DNA of 8,034 nucleotides from JBFMCC01 sp034435275 (GCA_034435275.1 DAOTXP010000208.1:1-8034), one strand, 5' to 3'. Counted from the stretch's first letter, positions 1 through 6,581 are shown. Notes: a model not told the origin generated them from the sequence alone. Translations and numbers: made by a program.

Positions 1-1
1 G

Positions 2-235
2 ATTGCCGCGGTCGAAGCCATCGAGAGGGGTCAGATCAAGCCAGGCAATAACATCGTGCTGGTCGGTTTCGGAGCGGGACTTACCTGGGGCGCGCTGGCC
101 GCCCAGTGGACCGGGCCTCTGCCTGCCCATCCGAAGGTCAATCTCCAGCGATATCGCGCCCTTGGGCGCATCCGCTCGATCCTGCGCCGTCTCGGCCGCT
201 TCATCGAAGGTCTCATCTGGGGCAGGAAGGCATAG
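2..235 (+). CDS. fabH: 3-oxoacyl-[ACP] synthase III (KAS III), C-terminal fragment
   Basis: The last 77 codons of a KAS III, cut by the window's left edge. KAS III condenses acetyl-CoA (or another short acyl-CoA) with malonyl-ACP to start fatty-acid synthesis in the cytoplasm. The recognisable part is the C-terminal thiolase-fold strand: EAIERGQIKPG followed by GFGAGLTWG (fragment residues 22-30), a family signature. The catalytic Cys, His and Asn lie upstream of the window and cannot be checked. Most FabH proteins end about ten residues after this motif. This one continues about 47 residues, with a Pro-containing linker and then an Arg-rich segment (residues 50-77) in which Leu/Ile/Phe recur every 3-4 positions, which looks like a basic amphipathic helix. 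tatA follows 54 bases later with its own ribosome site, so co-transcription up to the terminator at 472 is plausible. A related thiolase-fold synthase cannot be excluded from the C-terminus alone. Confidence 0.85.
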   Translation: MAAVEAIERGQIKPGNNIVLVGFGAGLTWGALAAQWTGPLPAHPKVNLQRYRALGRIRSILRRLGRFIEGLIWGRKA

Positions 236-277
236 CCAGTTTGATTTGATTGTGGTAGGATACAACCGAAAACGAAA

Positions 278-283
278 AAGGAG
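278..283 (+). promoter_or_regulatory. Shine-Dalgarno site of tatA
   Basis: AAGGAG lies 6 bases upstream of the ATG at 290. It fixes the start of this very short gene. Confidence 0.8.
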
Positions 284-289
284 TGTCTC

Positions 290-469
290 ATGTTTGGACT
301 GCCACGCGGAGCCGAATGGATCCTCATCCTGCTCATCATCCTGCTTTTGTTCGGTCCGGGGCGTATTGGCAAGATTGCCAGCGAACTCGGCCAGGGCATT
401 CGCAACTTCCGCGAGGGCCTGGGCGGCAAAAAGGAAGAGGAGTCCCAGGAACCTCCAAAAGAAAAATAG
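290..469 (+). CDS. tatA: Sec-independent protein translocase subunit TatA
   Basis: A 59-residue TatA/TatE-type protein. TatA oligomerises with TatC to let folded twin-arginine proteins cross the cytoplasmic membrane. The layout is typical: a short N-terminus with an acidic residue before the membrane segment (E9), one hydrophobic helix at about residues 10-21, the FGPGRI hinge at 21-26, an amphipathic helix at about 27-44 (ASELGQGIRNFREGL), and a charged Lys/Glu tail. The length is at the short end for TatA. The start is set by AAGGAG at 278-283. No tatC or tatB is in view. A perfect hairpin terminator begins three bases after the stop. The next two genes downstream encode proteins with twin-arginine signals, so the placement fits a role in exporting them. 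TatA and TatE cannot be told apart from sequence alone; TatA is the usual name for a single copy. Confidence 0.93.
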   Translation: MFGLPRGAEWILILLIILLLFGPGRIGKIASELGQGIRNFREGLGGKKEEESQEPPKEK

Positions 470-471
470 CG

Positions 472-507
472 GAACTCGGAGCGGATCATCCGCTCCGAGT
501 TCGTTTT
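472..507 (+). terminator. Rho-independent terminator after tatA
   Basis: A perfect 14-bp stem (472-485 with 489-502) with a 3-base TCA loop is followed by GTTTT. It lies directly after the tatA stop codon and should end the fabH-tatA transcript, which implies that the DUF1800/DUF1501 pair has its own promoter. Confidence 0.88.
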
Positions 508-552
508 ACAGGGATTTTACAATTCCTTAATCGGGGGGCAATTCACTGTGGA

Positions 553-558
553 TACACT
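553..558 (+). promoter_or_regulatory. possible -10 box for a leaderless DUF1800 transcript
   Basis: TACACT (4 of 6 matches to TATAAT) ends 6 bases before the ATG at 565, and no Shine-Dalgarno site precedes that ATG. If the box is used, transcription would start at or next to the start codon. No convincing -35 box is visible. The call rests mostly on similarity to the stronger cases at moaC and scpA. Confidence 0.25.
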
Positions 559-564
559 GCGGGC

Positions 565-2034
565 ATGGACACGAAACTCTCCCGCCGCGACTTTCTCAAA
601 CTGACCGGCTTCGTTGCCGCCGCTTCCGGGTTGTGGGGCTGTTCCCGCGCCGCCGACATTATCACCGCCACCCCGGGCCTGGTCCCGGCCGCCGATTTGC
701 CCGATCCGCTCCTCCGCGCCGCGCTGACGCGCATTACCTTCGGGCCGCGGCCCGAGGAGGTCGAGCGCGCCGGCCAGATTGGGCTGGACAACTTCATAGA
801 CGAGCAACTGGCCTACGAAACAGTGGACGACCCCGAGGTAGCGCCGCGGCTCGCCGCTTTGTCCACGCTCGAAATGTCCGCGCCCGAACTGGCCGAACTG
901 GAAAAGCGCGGCCAGCCCGTCACCGAATTGATGACGGCCGCCATCCTGCGCGCGGTCTATTCGCGCCGCGGACTCTACGAGCATATGGTCCACTTTTGGA
1001 CAGATCATTTCAACATTTACATCGGCAAGAATCAGGACCGCGTCCTGAAAACGGTTGACGACCGCGAGGTGATTCGCCCGCACGCCCTCGGCAAATTCCG
1101 CCACCTGCTCTCGGCCTCGGTGCACAGTCCCGCCATGCTGGTCTATCTCGATAACGCGGCCAGCACGAAGGACGGGCCGAACGAAAATTACGCGCGTGAG
1201 TTGATGGAACTGCACACCCTGGGCGTGGACGGCGGTTATTCCCAGGCAGATGTGGAGCAGGCCGCCCGCGCCCTGACCGGTTGGACGGTGCGGCGCAGGA
1301 CGGGTGAGTTCTTCTTCGACGCGCGCATCCACGACGACGGCGAAAAGGCCATCCTCGGCGCGGCCTTTCCCGCCGGGCAGGGAATGGGAGACGGCGAGCA
1401 ATTGATCGAAATGCTGGCGGGCCATCCGTCCACGGCGCGCTACGTTGCGGCGAAACTCGTCGTTCGCTTTGTGTCCGACCAGCCGCCCGCCTCGCTGGTC
1501 GAGCGCGCCGCCGCGGCGTTCACGCAGACCGACGGCGACCTGGTCAAGGTGATGGGCACAATCCTGCACTCCGAAGAGTTTCGCGCCTCGCTGGGCGGAA
1601 AACTCAAACGGCCGTTCGATTTCGTCGCCTCGGCCCTTCGGCAGACCTCCGCCGAAACGGATGCAAGCAGGGCGATCCTCTACATGCTCACCCAGATGGG
1701 TCAGCGGCCGTTCTTCTGGCCCGCGCCCAACGGATATCCCGAAGTCGGCGCGGCCTGGCTGAATTCCAACGACCTGCTGGCGCGCTGGAACTTCGCCCTC
1801 GGACTGGCGGCGGGCGCGCTGCGCGACACGCAGGTTGATCTTCCCGCGCTCGCCTCGGGCGCGGCGACGGTCGAAGAGGCGCTCGACGCGTTGAGCCTGC
1901 GCCTGCTGGGCGGCGCGCTGACCGGGGGCCCGCGCCAGTATCTGCTGGACGCCCTCGCCGAATATTCCCCGGACGACGCGCTGGTCCCTTTGACCGCCCT
2001 GATCCTTGCCTCGCCGCATTTTCAGTATCGCTGA
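565..2034 (+). CDS. DUF1800 family protein with Tat signal, probable lipoprotein
   Basis: A 489-residue protein of the DUF1800 family, whose biochemical function is unknown. The start at 565 is chosen because it places a twin-arginine signal at the N-terminus: LSRRDFLK at residues 5-12, a hydrophobic stretch at about 13-24, then LWGC with Cys26 as a possible lipid-attachment site. The Trp before Gly-Cys is atypical, so the lipobox is tentative. Family hallmarks include HFWTDHFNI (143-151), ENYARELMELHTLGVDGGYS (207-226), ARALTGW (234-240), HDDGEKAILG (256-265), KLKRPFDFVASALR (346-359), GQRPFFWPAPNGYPEVGAAW (379-398) and the C-terminal ILASPHFQYR. The length is normal for the family and the frame is intact. 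It is the first gene of a pair with the DUF1501 gene 16 bases downstream; these two families commonly occur together. Expected location is outside the cytoplasmic membrane, exported folded by Tat. Longer upstream in-frame starts would overlap tatA and bury the signal peptide. Confidence 0.93.
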   Translation: MDTKLSRRDFLKLTGFVAAASGLWGCSRAADIITATPGLVPAADLPDPLLRAALTRITFGPRPEEVERAGQIGLDNFIDEQLAYETVDDPEVAPRLAALSTLEMSAPELAELEKRGQPVTELMTAAILRAVYSRRGLYEHMVHFWTDHFNIYIGKNQDRVLKTVDDREVIRPHALGKFRHLLSASVHSPAMLVYLDNAASTKDGPNENYARELMELHTLGVDGGYSQADVEQAARALTGWTVRRRTGEFFFDARIHDDGEKAILGAAFPAGQGMGDGEQLIEMLAGHPSTARYVAAKLVVRFVSDQPPASLVERAAAAFTQTDGDLVKVMGTILHSEEFRASLGGKLKRPFDFVASALRQTSAETDASRAILYMLTQMGQRPFFWPAPNGYPEVGAAWLNSNDLLARWNFALGLAAGALRDTQVDLPALASGAATVEEALDALSLRLLGGALTGGPRQYLLDALAEYSPDDALVPLTALILASPHFQYR

Positions 2035-2038
2035 CTTT

Positions 2039-2044
2039 AGGAGA
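2039..2044 (+). promoter_or_regulatory. Shine-Dalgarno site of the DUF1501 gene
   Basis: AGGAGA, 6 bases before the ATG at 2051, begins only four bases past the DUF1800 stop codon. It selects 2051 over an in-frame ATG 15 codons upstream that lies inside the DUF1800 gene and would displace the Tat signal. Confidence 0.8.
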
Positions 2045-2050
2045 CAACCG

Positions 2051-3325
2051 ATGACCACCCTCACCCGCCGCGACTTTCTCAAATCCGCCGCTCCGGCGCT
2101 GACCGCCTGGATGCTCGCCCCGATCCGCCCGGCGCGCCTGCGGCCGCGCTTCGCAGTCCTCGCCCCGCAGGGACAGGCGCCGCGCGCCAACGTGCTGGTG
2201 TGCGTCTTCCTGCGCGGCGGCATGGACGGGTTGAACACCGTCATTCCGCACGGCGACCCGAATTACTACGACCTGCGCCCGAGCCTCGCCGTCCCCGAAC
2301 CGACGAACGGCGACGACAGCGCCATTGACCTGGACGGCTTCTTCAGCCTGCATCCGTCCCTGCGCCCGCTGAAGGATGTGTGGGACGACGGCGGCCTGGC
2401 TGTGATCCACGCCACAGGTTCGCCCGACCCGTCCCATTCGCACTTCGACGCGATGGATTACATGGAGCGCGGCACGCCGGGCGAGAAACAGATTCCCACC
2501 GGCTGGCTGGCGCGCCATCTCGAACTGGCCGCCTGGCAAAACGGCTCGCCCTTCCGCGCCGTCGGCTTCGGCACCCTCCTGCCTTCGTCCCTGCGCGGGC
2601 CGATCCCCTCCATCGCGCTCAAGTCCATTGCGGATTTTCATCTTGGCGGCAGGCGGCAGTCTCCCGAACTCGAACAATTCCAGGCTGCGCTCGCGGAGAT
2701 GTATGCCACCGGCTCCAGCCTGGACGATAACGCGGCCTTCACGATGGACGCCATTTCCATGCTCGAAAGCGCGGCCTCGGGCGATTACCTCCCGGCCAAC
2801 AACGCCGCCTATCCCGAATCGGAATTCGGCGAATCGCTCAAACAGACGGCGCAGTTGATCAAAGCCGAAATCGGCCTCGAGGTCGCCGCGGTGGACCTGG
2901 GCGGCTGGGACACACACAACGCGCAGGGCCAGCTGGATGGTCAGATGCCCGCGCTGCTCGCCGACCTGGGCGCGTCGCTGGCGGCCTTCTATCAGGACAT
3001 GGGCGCAGGCATGAAAAACGTCACGGTCGTCACCATGTCCGAATTTGGACGGCGCGCCGCAGAAAATGCCAGCGCCGGCACCGATCACGGCCACGGCAAC
3101 CTGATGTTCGTCATGGGCAAGGCACTGAATGGTGGCAAAGTCTATGGGGAGTGGCCCGGACTTGCGCCCGAACAGCTAGCCCCTCCCGGCGACCTGGCCA
3201 TCACCACCGACTTCCGCTCTGTGCTGGGGGAACTGGCGCAGAAACACCTGCTCAATCCGCAGGTGGATCAGGTGTTCCCGAACTTCTCCGATTACCGTCC
3301 GCTTGGCCTGGCGAAGGAAATTTAG
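2051..3325 (+). CDS. DUF1501 family exported protein with Tat signal
   Basis: A 424-residue DUF1501 protein, a family related to the sulfatase/alkaline-phosphatase fold; its substrate is unknown. The N-terminus has TRRDFLK (residues 5-11) and a hydrophobic segment, the twin-arginine signal pattern. The family core follows: NVLVCVFLRGGMDGLNTVIP (47-66), a YYDLRP motif (72-77), HSHFDAMDYME (129-139), DLGGWDTHN (282-290), MSEFGRR (329-335) and TDHGHGN (344-350). The last cluster resembles the DHG-type metal ligands of alkaline-phosphatase superfamily enzymes, though metal binding is inferred. TTDFRSVLGE (385-394) is the usual C-terminal block. The frame is intact and the length typical. The gene is almost certainly co-transcribed with the DUF1800 gene. 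The two probably act together outside the membrane as folded, Tat-exported proteins. The gene converges on the thioredoxin-family gene, with only 92 bases between their stops. Confidence 0.93.
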   Translation: MTTLTRRDFLKSAAPALTAWMLAPIRPARLRPRFAVLAPQGQAPRANVLVCVFLRGGMDGLNTVIPHGDPNYYDLRPSLAVPEPTNGDDSAIDLDGFFSLHPSLRPLKDVWDDGGLAVIHATGSPDPSHSHFDAMDYMERGTPGEKQIPTGWLARHLELAAWQNGSPFRAVGFGTLLPSSLRGPIPSIALKSIADFHLGGRRQSPELEQFQAALAEMYATGSSLDDNAAFTMDAISMLESAASGDYLPANNAAYPESEFGESLKQTAQLIKAEIGLEVAAVDLGGWDTHNAQGQLDGQMPALLADLGASLAAFYQDMGAGMKNVTVVTMSEFGRRAAENASAGTDHGHGNLMFVMGKALNGGKVYGEWPGLAPEQLAPPGDLAITTDFRSVLGELAQKHLLNPQVDQVFPNFSDYRPLGLAKEI

Positions 3326-3353
3326 AGCCTGTGTGGATAACCGGTCTCAATTA

Positions 3354-3404
3354 TGGAATCAGGGAGCCTGCTCCCGAAATGCGCCAGCAAGCTGGCTGAC
3401 TCCA
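3354..3404. repeat. palindromic element folding as outer stem plus two hairpins
   Basis: Two perfect 6-bp hairpins, GGGAGC-CT-GCTCCC (3362-3375) and GCCAGC-AA-GCTGGC (3383-3396), sit side by side. They are enclosed by outer arms TGGAATCA (3354-3361) and TGACTCCA (3397-3404), which pair at 7 of 8 positions. The result is a three-way-junction shape that would form on either strand. It fills the gap between the convergent stops at 3325 and 3418. It could act as a bidirectional transcription barrier or be a member of a dispersed REP-like family; no T-tract follows, so a classical intrinsic terminator is not supported. Confidence 0.7.
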
Positions 3405-3417
3405 GAGTGATAGGCTG

Positions 3418-5562
3418 TTAGCCAAGCAGGGCGCGCAGTTCCTCGGCGCGCGTCACGGGCTGTTTGCAGACGAACCCCTCACAGACGTACGCGGCGGGTT
3501 GTCCCTTCACGAGCGGACGGTCACGCAGGAGGGCAGGGGCATCCTCGTCTGGCGGATACGAACCCGCGGCAATCACGACGTTTGGCCTGAATCCCGTCCG
3601 AACCGCGTTCACCAACTCCCACGCCGACTCCAGCCCCGCCTCAGCCGTGACTGCGACCTGCTTCACCGGTCCCAGTGCGAAGTCCGCCGCGGACAGCCAG
3701 CGCGCGAACGTGAGTGGGTACCTCAGCGCATACTCACCGACAAGGGAAAGTGATTTCTCTGCCAGATCGCGATATTTGCCATTGTCCGTGAAGGCGGCTA
3801 GTTTGAGCAGCGCCTCGCAGGCCAGTCCGTTGCCGGAGGGCGTGGCATTATCTTGAATGTCTTTCGGGCGGAAGAGCAAGGACTCGCCATCGGAGGGTGT
3901 GTCAAAGAATCCGCCCGCGGGATCGCGAAAACGCGCGATCATTTCATTCGCGAGTTCCAGCGCGGACATAAACCATTTGTTGTTGAAATCGGTCTGGTAC
4001 AGTTCGAGCAGACCAAGGATGAGGGCGGCGTAATCTTCGAGGAAAACTTCCTCGGTAACCTTTCCGTCACGCCACGACCGGCGCAATCTTCCCTCAGGCC
4101 GCAGGGCGGACAGTAAAAACTCGGCATTGCGTGTAGCCAGTTCGTAGTAAGTGTCATTGCGAGGAAGCAAAGCGACTGAAGCAATCCCCTCGCCCGTGCT
4201 GGCGGTGGAAAACGCCCGCGCAGCCTCAGAAAAAACTGCCAGCATCAGGCTGTTCCAAGCCGTGAGGACCTTGTCATCGGTCGCAGGGCGGACGCGCCGG
4301 CCGCGGACGGCGAGCAGTTTGGAATGGCACTCAGCCAGTTTAACGGGAACAGAGTCAGCCTCCACTTTGAAGCGGGCGGCGAGGGTGGAGTCGTCGAGGG
4401 TGCGCTGGAGCACCGTCCTGCCTTCCCAGTTGCCGCGCTCGGTCACGCCGTAGGCCGCGGCGAAGAAGTCATAATCGGAATCCAGCGCGGCGCGCAGCTC
4501 ATCTGCGGCCCAAACGTAAAATTTTCCCTCCTCGCCTTCGGAGTCGGCGTCCAGGGAGGAGTAAAAGCCGCCGTCGGGATGCGTCATCTCGCGCGCGACG
4601 AAACCCAGCGTTTCTTCGGTGACGCGGCGGAAGAACGGATCGCGGCTGATCTGCCAGGCGTGCAGGTAGGCGCGGGCGAGTTGGGCGTTGTCGTAGAGCA
4701 TCTTCTCGAAGTGCGGGACGCGCCAGAAATTGTCGGTGCTGTAGCGGGCGAAGCCGCCGCCGACCACATCGTACATGCCGCCGCGTGCCATGGCTTTCAG
4801 CGCGTGCAAGGATGCGTCCAGTTCTTTCGCGTTCGCTACGGAGGTCACAGAGTCCACAGAGACTTTTTGATTCTCTGTGCTCTCCATGTTCTCTGTGGTG
4901 CGATGTTGCGCGGCGCGGCCAAGGAGGAACTCAATCGTCATCGGCTGAGGGAACTTGGGCGCGGATCCCCAGCCGCCGTAGCCCCAGTCGTATGACTCAA
5001 CCAACTTGTTTGCAATGGCGTTGAGATGCTCGGATGTGAGCGCGAGATGGTTGGCCGCCGCGGACAACGCGGCCTGCAAATGTTGTGTCACCTGCCCGCC
5101 GACGCGCGTGACCTCGTCGCGTTCTTCGCGCCAGGTGCGGGCGATGCCATTCAACACATCTTTGAACGATGGCATGTTGTAGCGCGGCGCGGGCGGGAAA
5201 TACGTCCCCGCGTAGAACGGACGCAGGTCCGGGGTCAGGAAGACCGACATCGGCCAGCCGCCCGAACCCGTCATGGCCTGCACGGCCTGCATGTAGATGC
5301 CGTCCAGGTCGGGACGTTCCTCGCGGTCCACTTTGATGTTGACGAAGTGCGCGTTCATCAGCGCGGCCGTTTCGGGATCCTCGAAGGACTCGTGCGCCAT
5401 CACGTGACACCAGTGACAGGCCGCGTAGCCGATGCTGAGGAAGATGGGCTTGTCTTCGGCGCGGGCTTTGGCAAGCGCTGCTTCGCCCCAGGGATACCAG
5501 TCCACGGGGTTGTGCGCGTGTTGGAGGAGATAAGGGGATGTGGTTTGAGAGAGGCGGTTCAT
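3418..5562 (-). CDS. thioredoxin-domain protein of the DUF255 / SSP411 (YyaL) family
   Basis: A 714-residue cytoplasmic protein. The N-terminal thioredoxin-like domain (about 1-165) has IGYAACHWCHVMAHESFED, with the redox-type CHWC at residues 49-52, then the family blocks VDREERPDLDGIYM and GGWPMSVFLTP. The rest is a helical (alpha/alpha)6-barrel region like that of N-acylglucosamine 2-epimerases, with MARGGMYDVVGGGFARYS (258-275), VPHFEKMLYDNAQLARAY, DADSEGEEGKFYVW and DDKVLTAWNSLM. Biochemical function is unknown; the human homologue is SPATA20. Compared with my memory of the family, this copy has two extra loop segments, about residues 222-241 and 452-471, and both coincide with recognisable nucleotide repeats inserted in frame. 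It starts 32 bases after the scpA stop with no strong ribosome site, so it is probably the second gene of an scpA operon. No frameshift or stop interrupts it. Confidence 0.92.
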   Translation of the reverse strand: MNRLSQTTSPYLLQHAHNPVDWYPWGEAALAKARAEDKPIFLSIGYAACHWCHVMAHESFEDPETAALMNAHFVNIKVDREERPDLDGIYMQAVQAMTGSGGWPMSVFLTPDLRPFYAGTYFPPAPRYNMPSFKDVLNGIARTWREERDEVTRVGGQVTQHLQAALSAAANHLALTSEHLNAIANKLVESYDWGYGGWGSAPKFPQPMTIEFLLGRAAQHRTTENMESTENQKVSVDSVTSVANAKELDASLHALKAMARGGMYDVVGGGFARYSTDNFWRVPHFEKMLYDNAQLARAYLHAWQISRDPFFRRVTEETLGFVAREMTHPDGGFYSSLDADSEGEEGKFYVWAADELRAALDSDYDFFAAAYGVTERGNWEGRTVLQRTLDDSTLAARFKVEADSVPVKLAECHSKLLAVRGRRVRPATDDKVLTAWNSLMLAVFSEAARAFSTASTGEGIASVALLPRNDTYYELATRNAEFLLSALRPEGRLRRSWRDGKVTEEVFLEDYAALILGLLELYQTDFNNKWFMSALELANEMIARFRDPAGGFFDTPSDGESLLFRPKDIQDNATPSGNGLACEALLKLAAFTDNGKYRDLAEKSLSLVGEYALRYPLTFARWLSAADFALGPVKQVAVTAEAGLESAWELVNAVRTGFRPNVVIAAGSYPPDEDAPALLRDRPLVKGQPAAYVCEGFVCKQPVTRAEELRALLG
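4153..4190. repeat. dispersed TCATTGCGAG-type repeat inserted in frame in the SSP411 gene
   Basis: The + strand reads GTCATTGCGAGGAAGC at the left end and GAAGCAATCCCCT at the right end, with short ATTGC/GCAAT inverted ends (4156-4160, 4181-4185). This matches a short repeat I recall from intergenic regions of many unrelated bacteria; the match is from memory. Here it is translated on the minus strand as GIASVALLPRNDT (residues 459-471 of the thioredoxin-family protein), between two helices where homologues normally have only a few residues. The frame is kept. Confidence 0.75.
4840..4900. repeat. CACAGAG/CTCTGTG repeat element inserted in frame in the SSP411 gene
   Basis: Two CACAGAG units (4846-4852, 4855-4861) are followed, after an A/T-rich centre, by two TCTCTGTG units (4872-4879, 4890-4897). 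CCACAGAGA (4854-4862) and TCTCTGTGG (4890-4898) are perfect 9-bp inverted arms. On the minus strand this encodes a Thr/Ser/Glu/Asn-rich segment (about residues 222-241) between FLLGRAAQH and the conserved MARGG block. Composition and the repeat pattern mark it as a later insertion. Confidence 0.72.
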
Positions 5563-5594
5563 GGGTTACCGATAAATCAACTCAAACGCCATTA

Positions 5595-6359
5595 TTATTC
5601 AAACTCCAGCTCGAACTCCTCGTCCTCGCCGAATTCTTCCAGCGGCTCGATCTGAATCTCGCTGAACAACGCCTCCTGCTGGGCGCGGACGCGGTAGCGT
5701 TTCACCAGTTCCAGCAAGGCCAGGAAGGTCACCACGATTTCCAGCCGCGTAGGTTTCTCGCCCAGCAGACCGCGAAAGGTCGCGGCGTGATCCGTCCGCA
5801 TTCGTTTTGCGATCAAATCAATTTTCTCGCGGATGGTGATCTTCGGCGCGGCGATAACCGTCCCCAGCGATTGCTTGTCGCGCCCCTTGGCCAGGATGGC
5901 CTCGGCCGCCTCCAGCAGGTCGGCCAGCGTGATTCCGCTCAGGTCGAGTTTACCTTCCACTTTCGGCGGCGGCGCGACCCGCAGATAGGTCCGCAGGTGG
6001 GCCGCCTCGCGTTTCTCCAGCCAGTTGGCAATATCCTTGAATCGTTTGTAGATGCGCAACTGACGGGCCAGGTCCTCGCCCGGGTCCTCCTCGCCAGCCG
6101 CTCGTTCGGGCGGACGCGGCAGGAGCGCCTCCGATTTGATCTGGATCAACTTGGCCGCGATCACCAGGAACGACGAGATCTCGTCCGCGCTGATGCCCTG
6201 CATGGCGTGCACGTGCGCCAGGTACTGGTCGGTCACCTGCGCCAGCGACACCTTCGTGATGTCCAGTTCGGCGCGCTCGATCAGGTCGAGCAAAAGCGCC
6301 AGCGGCCCCTCGTACTCGGGGAGGCTGACGGTGTAACTCGGCTGGATGGGCGTGACCAT
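5595..6359 (-). CDS. scpA: segregation and condensation protein A (kleisin of the SMC complex)
   Basis: A 254-residue ScpA. It bridges the two heads of the SMC dimer and, with ScpB, forms the bacterial condensin that organises and segregates the nucleoid. The N-terminal helical domain has YTVSLPEYEGPLALLLDLIE (residues 9-28) and ELDITKVSLAQVTDQYLAHV (31-50), followed by SSFLVIAAKLIQIKSEALLP (62-81), all classical ScpA motifs. The C-terminal winged-helix part runs from about THLEI-like TRLEIVVTFLALLELVKRYR (204-223) and ends in a very acidic tail. The ATG at 6359 is preferred over longer in-frame starts, which would run through the promoter and the CGCGAAG repeats. An extended -10 box ends 10 bases before it, suggesting an almost leaderless mRNA. 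scpB, often next to scpA, is not here; the thioredoxin-family gene follows instead. Confidence 0.94.
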   Translation of the reverse strand: MVTPIQPSYTVSLPEYEGPLALLLDLIERAELDITKVSLAQVTDQYLAHVHAMQGISADEISSFLVIAAKLIQIKSEALLPRPPERAAGEEDPGEDLARQLRIYKRFKDIANWLEKREAAHLRTYLRVAPPPKVEGKLDLSGITLADLLEAAEAILAKGRDKQSLGTVIAAPKITIREKIDLIAKRMRTDHAATFRGLLGEKPTRLEIVVTFLALLELVKRYRVRAQQEALFSEIQIEPLEEFGEDEEFELEFE

Positions 6360-6369
6360 GGCGGGTGAG

Positions 6370-6378
6370 ATTATATCA
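6370..6378 (-). promoter_or_regulatory. extended -10 promoter of scpA
   Basis: The minus strand reads TGATATAAT, a perfect extended -10 element (TGnTATAAT), with the hexamer at 6370-6375. Ten bases separate it from the scpA ATG at 6359, so transcription should begin about four bases before the start codon. No Shine-Dalgarno sequence fits in that leader. A -35 box is not evident, as is usual with extended -10 promoters. Confidence 0.62.
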
Positions 6379-6438
6379 GCAAGAACCGCCGCTGGTTGTG
6401 TAGTGCAGTTCATTTTTTCACCGCGATGAAATGAAGGC

Positions 6439-6512
6439 CGCGAAGTATTTGAATTTCGCGAAGGCATTTCTTCGCGTTCCCAATTCGTCTTCGCGCTCTT
6501 CGAATCTTCGCG
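6439..6512. repeat. CGCGAAG/CTTCGCG repeat cluster between scpA and moaC
   Basis: Two CGCGAAG units (6439-6445, 6457-6463) are followed by three CTTCGCG units (6470-6476, 6489-6495, 6506-6512). The central pair forms a 7-bp hairpin with a GCATTT loop. The cluster occupies the middle of the 235-base region between the divergent genes scpA and moaC, between their two -10 boxes. The arrangement, direct units, turn, then inverted units, is the same as in the CACAGAG element at 4840-4900, although the sequence differs. No gene is seen here. Confidence 0.65.
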
Positions 6513-6581
6513 GTTCCATTCTGGCGCGGACCTTCAGAGACTGCGCCCAACCCCGGAGACCATCAGGCCGGGATACGCGGT

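Noticed and set aside
236..277. A separate tatA promoter (TAGGAT at 256-261)
   Set aside because: The box is weak and no -35 element lies at a workable distance; co-transcription with fabH is simpler.
283..564. Longer DUF1800 protein starting upstream
   Set aside because: It would overlap tatA and its terminator in another frame and place the twin-arginine signal about 100 residues inside the protein.
517..3094. Long minus-strand reading frames opposite the DUF1800 and DUF1501 genes
   Set aside because: Their translations are Arg/Gly-rich with no recognisable motif, and they mirror GC-rich codon use of the real plus-strand genes, whose family motifs run throughout.
5538..6368. Plus-strand open frame opposite scpA
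   Set aside because: The minus strand encodes ScpA with all its motifs; the plus-strand translation is Gln/Arg-rich and unlike any family I know.
6360..6467. Longer ScpA with a 36-residue N-terminal extension
   Set aside because: The extension would run through the CGCGAAG repeats and the extended -10 box, and ScpA normally begins a few residues before the PEYEGPL motif.
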